The notes under the pieces were generated by a model. The model saw nothing but the letters and a program-made list of their open reading frames with translations, did not search any database and was not told where the DNA came from. DNA of 5,502 bases. It comes from Verrucomicrobiota bacterium (GTDB lineage: Bacteria; Verrucomicrobiota; Verrucomicrobiia; Opitutales; UBA2995). Positions 1-5,502 of the stretch are shown here, in pieces. Each line of letters starts with the position of its first letter. Position 1 is the first letter of the stretch. Where the stretch lies: contig JAPUIL010000303.1 in the NCBI GenBank assembly GCA_027297085.1, forward strand, positions 1 through 5,502, given 5' to 3'. The position numbers were made by a program, and so were the translations under genes.

Positions 1-207
1 GTACTTGGGAGAGGTGCAGGAGTAGACTCAGGCAACGACGCCGCAATGTTACCCGGCCACATACTCTGGGAAGTCTTGGTCTGTCTGACTTTGTCCTACG
101 GACGTTGAGGTCCCAGCATTTCGAACGGTTATTCTTCTTATCCGCGCCGAGCCCTTCGGCCAAAAGCAGACGTTTTCTCTGCCCGACTACTGGGGTCCAC
201 TTTCACC
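1..207. other. GC-rich left flank, no supported gene
   Basis: No convincing coding sequence is seen here. Frame 1 is open from the window edge to a TGA at 106-108, giving about 35 residues that resemble no family I know; it could be the tail of an upstream gene, but nothing supports this. A second frame runs through the region into the phosphodiesterase gene and looks like chance. The first 60 bases are 60% GC, clearly higher than the following genes. The only structure visible is a pair of short inverted repeats at 146-182, listed separately. No strong sigma70-type promoter for the downstream gene could be picked out. Confidence 0.5.
146..182. repeat. Two adjacent small hairpins upstream of the phosphodiesterase gene
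   Basis: GCCGA (146-150) pairs with TCGGC (156-160) around a 5-nt loop. GCAGA (166-170) pairs with TCTGC (178-182) around a 7-nt loop rich in T. Only 5 nt separate the two hairpins, and the second ends 25 nt before the ATG at 208. They could be the terminator of an upstream gene, a 5' leader structure, or a fragment of a dispersed intergenic repeat. Five-base-pair stems are weak and neither is followed by a T-run, so an intrinsic terminator is not well supported. Confidence 0.35.
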
Positions 208-1131
208 ATGAAGCACAAAATACTATTTTTCCTCGGAATATTCTCTACGACTCTACTTCTATTGTCGGCTTATTTATTTATGTATGAGCCAAGCTATACA
301 GGAAATATTAATGTAGAAGCAAATCAAGTACTTCTTTTTTCTCACAGAGGATTTGGAAATCACGCGCCTGATAATAGTCTAGTGGGTGCTCGTTTAGCAC
401 TTGAATGGGGGTTAGACGGTGTCGATGTTGATGCGCAGCTTTCCAAAGATAAGAAGACTTTTATTTTCCATGATGTATCACTCGAACGATTCACCACTGG
501 CGAAGGCAGGGTTGATAATTATACGTTCGACCAACTTCAAGAGTTCGATTTAGGCCTCAAATATGGGGACGGGACTGAGTTCAGAGATGTATATATAGAG
601 TCACTTGAAACGTTTGTAAAACAGATTACGGGAGAGGCATTACTCATGGTTGAGCTTAAAATAGCCACAACGAAAGATACTGGCATGGAGCAAGATGTGG
701 TGGATATTATTTCAAAACATAACGTTTTTGATAAAGTGTTCGTTAGCGCTTTTAATCCCGTAGTGCTTAATCGTCTAAAGAAAATCGAGCCTCGCGTACA
801 AACAGTATTTATCTTTCAAGATTCTGGCTGGGATCCAATAAGAGTAGCCGAAACCAAGGCGGAAGATAGAGTTTCACTACCCTGGTATCTTCAAGAAGAG
901 CGGACACGACGTGGTATACGCAAGCTCATCAAGCCAGATGCACTCAGCATAAATGAGCATGTTTCCGAAGAGATTATCGATACACTAATTAAGGAAGGTT
1001 GGCCAGTTTTCCTTTGGCCACTAAATACTAAGGAGTCAATAGAGTGGGGTATCTCCAAGGAGCCATTTGGTATTGTTACTGACGAACCGATTCTTACAAA
1101 AGAAATTTACGACGCCAGAAGCTCCAATTAG
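208..1131 (+). CDS. Membrane-anchored glycerophosphodiester phosphodiesterase (GDPD family)
   Basis: This 307-residue protein is a GDPD-family TIM-barrel enzyme. The family hydrolyses glycerophosphodiesters such as glycerophosphocholine to glycerol-3-phosphate plus an alcohol, using a divalent metal. Residues 1-4 (MKHK) are basic and about 5-25 are hydrophobic, giving a signal anchor or uncleaved signal peptide that places the catalytic domain outside the cytoplasm. The hallmark HRG is at 46-48, followed by APDNS (53-57, normally PENT), DVD (73-75, normally ExD), FHD with His88-Asp89, VELK with Glu149 as third metal ligand, and the closing VTDEP (290-294). His46 and His88 are the expected catalytic histidines. 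Two acidic positions carry Asp instead of the usual Glu (55 and 73), which is conservative. The length fits a single-domain GDPD. The start at 208 is chosen because the hydrophobic anchor follows it directly; only a weak GGGG (192-195) lies upstream. The gene converges on the flavoenzyme gene, and their ends overlap by 4 nt. The natural substrate cannot be told from sequence. Confidence 0.93.
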   Translation: MKHKILFFLGIFSTTLLLLSAYLFMYEPSYTGNINVEANQVLLFSHRGFGNHAPDNSLVGARLALEWGLDGVDVDAQLSKDKKTFIFHDVSLERFTTGEGRVDNYTFDQLQEFDLGLKYGDGTEFRDVYIESLETFVKQITGEALLMVELKIATTKDTGMEQDVVDIISKHNVFDKVFVSAFNPVVLNRLKKIEPRVQTVFIFQDSGWDPIRVAETKAEDRVSLPWYLQEERTRRGIRKLIKPDALSINEHVSEEIIDTLIKEGWPVFLWPLNTKESIEWGISKEPFGIVTDEPILTKEIYDARSSN

Positions 1132-2729
1132 CCGCCATACTTCTCGTAAAATGCATTTGAAAAACGTTCCTCTGGATCGTATTTCCTCTTGAGTGCAAAG
1201 AAATCGTCGATTTCGGGATATGCAGCGCGTAGCTGCTCCGCGGAATAATACAGCTGATAAGGGAGATAGAAGGTTCCGTTCAGTGATATTGCTAGATCAA
1301 TCAATTTGCCAGTTGCACGTTCAAGTTTTTTACTGTCCTCCTCGTTCAGTTTTTGATTAAAGTAAAGTACATACGCAATCCTGTCGTCTTTTGCGTAAGG
1401 CAGAGCCGATAATTCATCTCTGGTGACAATTCGTAGGGTCACATTAACTAAGTTTACATCGGTTTCCTGAACAATAGTTCTTAGTCCGTCGATAAACTCT
1501 GTGGTGTATTCTTGAGGGATAAAATATTCATTAAGTATGTTGGTGTCTTTTATTCTTGTGTCGAGATACTCCATCGATTGATTCATCTTTTGATTGCGAC
1601 TGGCAACGCACACTTCTTCGCTTGTTCCGGTCAATACGTCATCACGGGTGACACAATTGTGATAACCGGGCTCGATATATTTTTCAGCTGTCCATCGTAT
1701 CCATCTACCCAAGCCGCCCGTCTTTGAAAGGTTAAAAATGAGACGTTTAATCCATACTATTGATGCATCGCCAAGCGGCTTCGCATCCGCATCAAATCCT
1801 GGATCTACATAACGATGTACCGCTATTTCAGTGAGGTATGAACCGGGCGCAATTGAAAGGCGTGCATACATGAGTCTGACATCTTCTTTTCCAACAACAC
1901 TTTCATCATAAAAGGCACTAAACTTTTTGTAGTCTATATAGTCAGTTTTCCAGGCATACACATCATTTTTAACTATATCTAATTCCACATCGAGAATTAC
2001 CGCCGTTAGACCGTAGCCGCCTAGGACTGCGCTAAATAACTCCCTATTTTCTGTTGGACTCACGCGTCTAATAGTGCCGTCAGCAAGCATTACTCGCATG
2101 GAGCGAACGGTCGGTCCGATTTGTCCTGGATCATGGTCTATGCCATGCGCGTTAACACTCAAGGTTCCTCCAACTGTAAAGATGTTGATTGATTGCATGG
2201 CTTTTACAGCAAGGCCCTTTGGATCAAGCACCGCTTGTATTTCTTTCCAGGAGGCTCCGCTTTGCACATTCATAGTCAAGCTCTCCTCAACCACCTGCAC
2301 TTCATTAAGCCCCCGCATGTCCAATACCAAGCCACCTTTAGAAAAACTTTGACCGCCCATACTGTGCCTCTTGCCTGCAGGAGTAATTTTGAGCTCATGC
2401 TCCCGCGCAAACTTGAGCGCTCGAGCGACATCTTCCTCGGTTTTTATCTGAATAATCCCGTAAACATTAGTTTTGTTAAGACAACTTGCATCGTTGATCA
2501 CACCCCCAATCTGTTGAATCTCAACACCCGCCTCGTCGAGTGTTAGCTCGTTTATACTCGGCTCAGTGTTATTATCCTGACGCGGGTATACAAAATCACA
2601 ATCTCGTTCTTTTATTGGTGCGGCTGCCAAGTCATATGTTTTAATTCCAGTAATTAGCGTGAGAACAGCTATTAGTATTGCTGCTGCGCTAAATATAAAT
2701 TTCTTTGAGGTAAATCTAATTTTTTTCAT
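1128..2729 (-). CDS. Membrane-anchored FAD-linked oxidase (VAO/PCMH type, aldonolactone-oxidase-like)
   Basis: This 533-residue protein belongs to the vanillyl-alcohol-oxidase/PCMH flavoprotein superfamily, whose members oxidise alcohols, polyols or aldonolactones. Residues 1-10 are basic and about 12-29 are hydrophobic, so the protein is probably anchored with its body outside the cytoplasm. The FAD-binding domain spans roughly 90-255: GKRHSMGGQ (119-127) matches the GRGHS-type loop, in which His (here His122) carries covalently bound FAD in many relatives. It is followed by GGTLSVNAHG (187-196) and GGYG (237-240). The C-terminal region ends with a KxxYDPExRFSN-type motif (514-525) typical of D-arabinono-1,4-lactone, gulonolactone and alditol oxidases. 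Cysteines at 44, 83, 359 and 374 could form disulfides outside the cytoplasm. The ATG at 2729 is chosen because the signal anchor begins there; upstream only a weak GTGGG is seen. The TAA stop interlocks with the TAG of the convergent phosphodiesterase gene. The fold is secure; substrate and electron acceptor are not determined. Confidence 0.9.
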   Translation of the reverse strand: MKKIRFTSKKFIFSAAAILIAVLTLITGIKTYDLAAAPIKERDCDFVYPRQDNNTEPSINELTLDEAGVEIQQIGGVINDASCLNKTNVYGIIQIKTEEDVARALKFAREHELKITPAGKRHSMGGQSFSKGGLVLDMRGLNEVQVVEESLTMNVQSGASWKEIQAVLDPKGLAVKAMQSINIFTVGGTLSVNAHGIDHDPGQIGPTVRSMRVMLADGTIRRVSPTENRELFSAVLGGYGLTAVILDVELDIVKNDVYAWKTDYIDYKKFSAFYDESVVGKEDVRLMYARLSIAPGSYLTEIAVHRYVDPGFDADAKPLGDASIVWIKRLIFNLSKTGGLGRWIRWTAEKYIEPGYHNCVTRDDVLTGTSEEVCVASRNQKMNQSMEYLDTRIKDTNILNEYFIPQEYTTEFIDGLRTIVQETDVNLVNVTLRIVTRDELSALPYAKDDRIAYVLYFNQKLNEEDSKKLERATGKLIDLAISLNGTFYLPYQLYYSAEQLRAAYPEIDDFFALKRKYDPEERFSNAFYEKYGG

Positions 2730-2745
2730 AGCCCACGTACCGTCG

Positions 2746-2775
2746 TTGACATATACCGGATATATCAGATATTTA
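2746..2775 (+). promoter_or_regulatory. Candidate sigma70 promoter for the small membrane protein gene
   Basis: A perfect -35 hexamer TTGACA (2746-2751) is followed after 18 nt by TATTTA (2770-2775), a partial match to TATAAT. Transcription would begin near 2782, leaving a leader of only about 12 nt before the ATG at 2794. That agrees with the weak ribosome binding site there (TTGAG at 2781-2785). Confidence 0.4.
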
Positions 2776-2788
2776 TTAAGTTGAGCAA
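2759..2788 (-). promoter_or_regulatory. Weak candidate promoter for the flavoenzyme gene
   Basis: Read on the minus strand, TTGCTC (complement of 2783-2788) is followed after 18 nt by TATATC (complement of 2759-2764). Each hexamer is only a partial match to consensus. The position, about 30 nt upstream of the ATG at 2729, is sensible, and the element would interleave with the plus-strand promoter. Confidence 0.25.
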
Positions 2789-2793
2789 ATAAT

Positions 2794-3216
2794 ATGTCTA
2801 AAAAGCTTTCACTCGAAACCTGGACATTCGTCTACATCATCTTGTTCTTTCTTCTTATTGGAATGAATTTCTTCCCATTTCTCTTTCAAGAAAATGGTCG
2901 AATGATTGGAGGCTTTAATCTGGGGGTGGAGGGTAATATATTACATGTACTTTCGGGTATCTGGGCCGCAACAGCACTCTGGTACTCGAGGAATTCCATG
3001 CTCTACTACTTTAGGGTTTTTGGAACAGTCTATCTTCTTGACGGAGTGGTTGGGCTCATTGTTGGTAAGGCATTTTTAAATCTTAATCTATTTCGCTCCG
3101 ACGTCGCTCCGCATGACGATTTCCTGGTTCGTTTATTGCTCAATACTCCGCACCTTCTAATTGGGGGGCTAGCAGTGATTATTGGCTTTATGCTCTTTAG
3201 GAAATATGCCAACTAG
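2794..3216 (+). CDS. Small four-helix integral membrane protein, possibly DUF4383-like
   Basis: The product is 140 residues long and mostly hydrophobic. Four membrane segments can be drawn: about 10-31, 46-64, 70-91 and 115-136, with a short polar loop (about 100-112) before the last. Two similar motifs, N-x-x-H (N48/H51 in helix 2 and N117/H120 at the start of helix 4), each sit ahead of glycines within a helix. This pattern recalls the DUF4383 group of small bacterial membrane proteins, but the match is from memory and not secure. No enzymatic motif is seen. The start is an ATG with a weak TTGAG 8 nt upstream, and the chosen frame begins MSKK before helix 1. It is transcribed divergently from the flavoenzyme; a membrane partner or electron-transfer role for it is speculation. 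Its base composition resembles the two genes to its left, not the gene to its right. Confidence 0.8.
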   Translation: MSKKLSLETWTFVYIILFFLLIGMNFFPFLFQENGRMIGGFNLGVEGNILHVLSGIWAATALWYSRNSMLYYFRVFGTVYLLDGVVGLIVGKAFLNLNLFRSDVAPHDDFLVRLLLNTPHLLIGGLAVIIGFMLFRKYAN

Positions 3217-3246
3217 CTTTGTAAACAGAGTGCCTTAGAACGACGT

Positions 3247-3276
3247 TTTACGCTTTACTGTCCGGATTAATATCAA
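3247..3276 (+). promoter_or_regulatory. Weak candidate promoter upstream of the alpha-dioxygenase-like gene
   Basis: TTTACG (3247-3252) and TATCAA (3271-3276) are separated by 18 nt; each matches four of six sigma70 consensus bases. It lies in the 166-bp gap after the membrane-protein stop and would give a leader of roughly 100 nt containing both inverted repeats. No clear intrinsic terminator lies in the gap, so read-through from the gene to the left is also possible. Confidence 0.2.
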
Positions 3277-3309
3277 ACCAAAGGACTGGGGCGTTTCCGA
3301 CATTCGTGA

Positions 3310-3354
3310 GATCCGATTACAGGATCGGGTCGATCGCAAACAGATTGATTGCGA
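3310..3354. repeat. Two consecutive inverted repeats in the leader of the alpha-dioxygenase-like gene
   Basis: GATCC (3310-3314) pairs with GGATC (3322-3326) around a 7-nt loop. TCGCAA (3334-3339) pairs with TTGCGA (3349-3354) around a 9-nt loop. Both lie between the previous stop codon and the ATG at 3383. No T-run follows, so they are not typical terminators. They could be operator half-sites or weak leader hairpins, or chance. Confidence 0.3.
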
Positions 3355-3371
3355 CAGCGCTACGCAGGCTC

Positions 3372-3376
3372 AGGAG
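3372..3376 (+). promoter_or_regulatory. Ribosome binding site deciding the start at 3383
   Basis: AGGAG lies 6 nt before the ATG at 3383. It is the best Shine-Dalgarno sequence in the window. It decides the start, because the same frame stays open upstream to a TAG at 3236-3238 but contains no ATG, GTG or TTG codon there. Confidence 0.75.
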
Positions 3377-3382
3377 ATTGAT

Positions 3383-5502
3383 ATGAAAGGCTCCCCCGTG
3401 TGGTTGTTTCTTACTGCGAGCTTACTGCTTAGCGCGAGCGCTCGGGCGGAATGCCCAGAAGATATCAAGGTCGATAAGCGGCAATTTTGCCGCGGCATTC
3501 ACCAGATCGGTGAGGATCGAACTAAACGGTTCCTTGGCAAGCTGGCTCTGGATTCTAAACGTGATGATACCGGCAACCTCGTGATATCACACAAGGATGA
3601 GGACGCGATCATCTGTTTGGGTGGGCCGAATGTGCTCAGGGCGGTCAAGAACGATACCCCGTGGGTCGATTGGCCCCACTATTGGGCTACGGGCGATAAA
3701 TCGACGACTTGCGACGTTGGTGACTCCATTACGCGTATCGGCGAACACCTGCTGCCGGATGGACGCGGCGTAGACGGCGCGCTGATGGACCTCGAGTATC
3801 AACGCATCGAGCTGTTTACTTTCAACTTGTTCGACAACTACACGTACAAAACCTACATCCATGGCGATGGTAATAAGCCCGGATTCGCCGTCGACGTCTG
3901 GCCGGAGATGCGCCTCCCGGTGGATCATGCACACTACAACGATGTGGGTGGCGACGGTGAACAGCAGTGCTGGGGCGATCTCATTCGCCACCGAACACTC
4001 ACCGGCATCTGCAATGACATCAACAACCCGTTGATGGGGTCGACGGGTACTGAGTTCTCGCGCAACGTCGACTTCGAAAACACTTTTCCTCGGCTCACGA
4101 AGTCCGAGCTTACGCAAGCTCGGCATGAAAATCGGTTGAGCCTGTTGAAACCGGACCCGCAGCTCATCAGCAGGGAGCTGTTCACAAGGCCGCAAACGCC
4201 TGACAACGGCTGCAATGCTGGATGGGGGCTAGCTGACGACTCGAAGGAAGCGAGCTGCGATTACGATCCGGCCCCATTTTTCAACGTACTGGCTGCGTTT
4301 TGGATTCAGTTCATGACACACGATTGGTTCACGCACTTGGATGAAGGTCGGAATGCCCCGGGGCTCGTGGCCGTTGGCTGCGACTCGCAAAAGGCCCGTA
4401 ACGCTGGATGTCGGCAGGAGGATCGCGTGGAGGCTTCGCTTTACTCGCGAACGGGAGACCCCAGGACGATCGAGATCGATGGTAAAATGATGCCGCGCCG
4501 CGCCTATCGAACGACCTCGAACAACGTGACGGCTTGGTGGGATGCGTCACAGATCTACGGTTACGACGCAACATCTGTGAAACGCGTAATTCGCGATGCG
4601 AGTGATGGTGCGAAACTTGCGCAGCCTGACGGATACCTCCCTGTATTCGAAGACTGCGATATCACGTCGCCCGGTTGTGTCATACAGCCACAATGGCGCG
4701 GCCAGGAGGCCGCCGCGTTCCCGGACAACTGGAACGTTGGCTTGAGCTTCTATCACAATTTGTTCGTTCGTGAACACAACGCTTTCGTCGACGAGTTTCG
4801 AAGACTCCAAGACACAATGCCCGAGGAGGACTCGGGTCTGAGACATCCGGACCGAGCGGATGAGATCATAACGTACACCGAAGTCACCGATGAAGAGATC
4901 TACGAGGCGGGTCGTCTCGTCGTATCGGCGATGATTGCGAAAATCCACACCATCGAGTGGACGCCACAACTGCTTTATGACGACCCGCTGTACGAAGGCA
5001 TGAACTCGAATTGGTACGGATTGGTCGAGACGGCGCGCCGCGATCGCACATCAACTGCGCTGACCCGCTTCCTCCCGACGCCGACGGTACTTGGTAATTT
5101 AGCCAGTTGGTTCGGGATGTCCGATCAAAAGGACAGACGCGTCTCGTGGTATTCGGTTTTTGCTTCAGGCGCCGGTATCTTCGGGCTTGGCAACGAAAGG
5201 AAGCTGTGGTTCTGGGACCGCTGGGACTTGGAAAACTCAGAAGACGTCCAAGGTGGCACAAACCATTTCGGCTCACCGTTCAGTTTCCCGGAGGAGTTTC
5301 CGAGCGTCTACCGTCTGCATCCGTTAGTGCCCGATCTCTTCGAAATTCGTAAGGTAGATGCACCGAACGAAATCACCCACAAGATCCCCGTGGTTAAAAC
5401 CGTGCGAGGCGAAGCGACCCATTACATACGTGATCGCGGCATTGAGAACTGGGCGCTTAGCATGGGGCGGCAGCGGTTGGGCTTGTTGCAGTTGCTAAAT
5501 CA
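3383..5502 (+). CDS. Secreted haem-dependent fatty-acid alpha-dioxygenase-like protein (PIOX/animal peroxidase superfamily), 3' end missing
   Basis: The frame is open from the ATG at 3383 to the window edge, 706 codons plus 2 bases, with no stop. Residues 1-22 form a Sec signal peptide (hydrophobic core about 6-18, cleavage likely after ARA at 20-22). Residues about 200-706 resemble plant pathogen-inducible alpha-dioxygenases, which add O2 at C2 of fatty acids to give 2-hydroperoxides. Visible motifs are NDINNPLMGS (211-220), WIQFMTHDWFTH (307-318) with distal haem His313, TAWWD with Trp385-386, REHN with His465, AKIHTIEWT with His522 and Thr527, and SVYRLHPL with Tyr643 and proximal His646. 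The Tyr-x-x-His spacing equals that of Arabidopsis alpha-DOX (Tyr386/His389), and His522/Thr527 match its carboxylate-binding His318/Thr323 (numbers recalled). Plant enzymes reach the distal His near residue 160, so this protein has about 150 extra N-terminal residues. All 12 cysteines lie before residue 433. From the plant length, some 200-250 C-terminal residues are probably missing. The alternative is a peroxidase of the same fold without alpha-oxygenase activity. Confidence 0.92.
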   Translation, partial: MKGSPVWLFLTASLLLSASARAECPEDIKVDKRQFCRGIHQIGEDRTKRFLGKLALDSKRDDTGNLVISHKDEDAIICLGGPNVLRAVKNDTPWVDWPHYWATGDKSTTCDVGDSITRIGEHLLPDGRGVDGALMDLEYQRIELFTFNLFDNYTYKTYIHGDGNKPGFAVDVWPEMRLPVDHAHYNDVGGDGEQQCWGDLIRHRTLTGICNDINNPLMGSTGTEFSRNVDFENTFPRLTKSELTQARHENRLSLLKPDPQLISRELFTRPQTPDNGCNAGWGLADDSKEASCDYDPAPFFNVLAAFWIQFMTHDWFTHLDEGRNAPGLVAVGCDSQKARNAGCRQEDRVEASLYSRTGDPRTIEIDGKMMPRRAYRTTSNNVTAWWDASQIYGYDATSVKRVIRDASDGAKLAQPDGYLPVFEDCDITSPGCVIQPQWRGQEAAAFPDNWNVGLSFYHNLFVREHNAFVDEFRRLQDTMPEEDSGLRHPDRADEIITYTEVTDEEIYEAGRLVVSAMIAKIHTIEWTPQLLYDDPLYEGMNSNWYGLVETARRDRTSTALTRFLPTPTVLGNLASWFGMSDQKDRRVSWYSVFASGAGIFGLGNERKLWFWDRWDLENSEDVQGGTNHFGSPFSFPEEFPSVYRLHPLVPDLFEIRKVDAPNEITHKIPVVKTVRGEATHYIRDRGIENWALSMGRQRLGLLQLLN

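Larger units (their letters stand above)
2730..2793. promoter_or_regulatory. Divergent intergenic region between flavoenzyme and membrane-protein genes
   Basis: These 64 bases are the only space in which transcription of both divergent genes can begin close by. The region is AT-rich and contains a perfect TTGACA on the plus strand. A near-palindrome, TATA-CCGG-A-TATA (2752-2764), lies in its spacer and could serve as an operator shared by both genes. Compactness and face-to-face promoters suggest coordinate control, but no known regulator site was recognised. Confidence 0.5.

Noticed and set aside
1..108. Possible tail of an upstream gene in frame 1
   Set aside because: About 35 residues with no recognisable motif; frame openness over this length is expected by chance in GC-rich DNA.
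105..287. 60-codon plus-strand frame running into the phosphodiesterase gene
   Set aside because: It overlaps the clear GDPD start in another frame and its product shows no domain or low-complexity-free pattern typical of a real protein.
1512..2546. Plus-strand open frames inside the flavoenzyme gene
   Set aside because: The minus-strand frame carries all FAD-binding motifs; the plus-strand products are unrecognisable and lack ribosome binding sites.
3239..3382. In-frame open extension of 48 codons upstream of the alpha-dioxygenase-like start
   Set aside because: It has no ATG, GTG or TTG codon, whereas the ATG at 3383 has an AGGAG at good spacing and opens directly into a signal peptide.
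3587..5276. Several minus-strand open frames opposite the alpha-dioxygenase-like gene
   Set aside because: They are antisense shadows of a long GC-rich coding frame whose own translation carries recognisable family motifs.
1..5502. CRISPR array, tRNA, rRNA, transposase or integrase
   Set aside because: No regularly spaced direct repeats, cloverleaf-like sequence, rRNA signature or recombinase motif was seen on either strand.

Overview
The window looks like bacterial chromosomal DNA. It is intron-free, with four tightly packed genes, one Shine-Dalgarno-preceded start and a classic Sec signal peptide. No rRNA, tRNA or phylogenetic marker is present, so the organism cannot be named. A Gram-negative (proteobacterial-type) host is a guess, based on a large secreted enzyme with many cysteines and the codon style of the right-hand gene.

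Layout: 1-207 is GC-rich sequence without a convincing gene but with two adjacent small hairpins. 208-1131 (+) encodes a membrane-anchored glycerophosphodiester phosphodiesterase. 1128-2729 (-) encodes a membrane-anchored FAD-linked oxidase of the VAO/PCMH fold (aldonolactone/alditol-oxidase-like). It runs tail-to-tail into the first gene, with the stop codons interlocked. A 64-bp divergent promoter region (2730-2793) separates it from 2794-3216 (+), a small four-helix membrane protein. After a 166-bp leader with two inverted repeats, a long frame opens at 3383 and runs off the right edge (706 codons visible). It encodes a secreted haem oxygenase of the plant pathogen-inducible oxygenase / fatty-acid alpha-dioxygenase (alpha-DOX) type within the animal haem peroxidase superfamily.

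The three left-hand genes are clearly AT-richer (sampled lines 30-50% GC) than the left flank (60% in the first line) and the right-hand gene (67% in one sampled line). This suggests a cassette of different origin inserted between GC-rich flanks, or a junction between regions of different ancestry.

All four products are predicted to be in the membrane or exported. The phosphodiesterase would release glycerol phosphate from lipid head groups, the flavoenzyme would oxidise a small polyol or lactone, and the alpha-DOX-like protein would oxygenate fatty acids at C2. A shared theme of lipid or envelope turnover is possible but is inference only; the composition break argues against one co-evolved operon. 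The most notable item is the bacterial alpha-DOX-like gene: its haem ligands, catalytic tyrosine and two of the three known carboxylate-binding residues are all in place, and it carries a long cysteine-bearing N-terminal region that plant enzymes lack.
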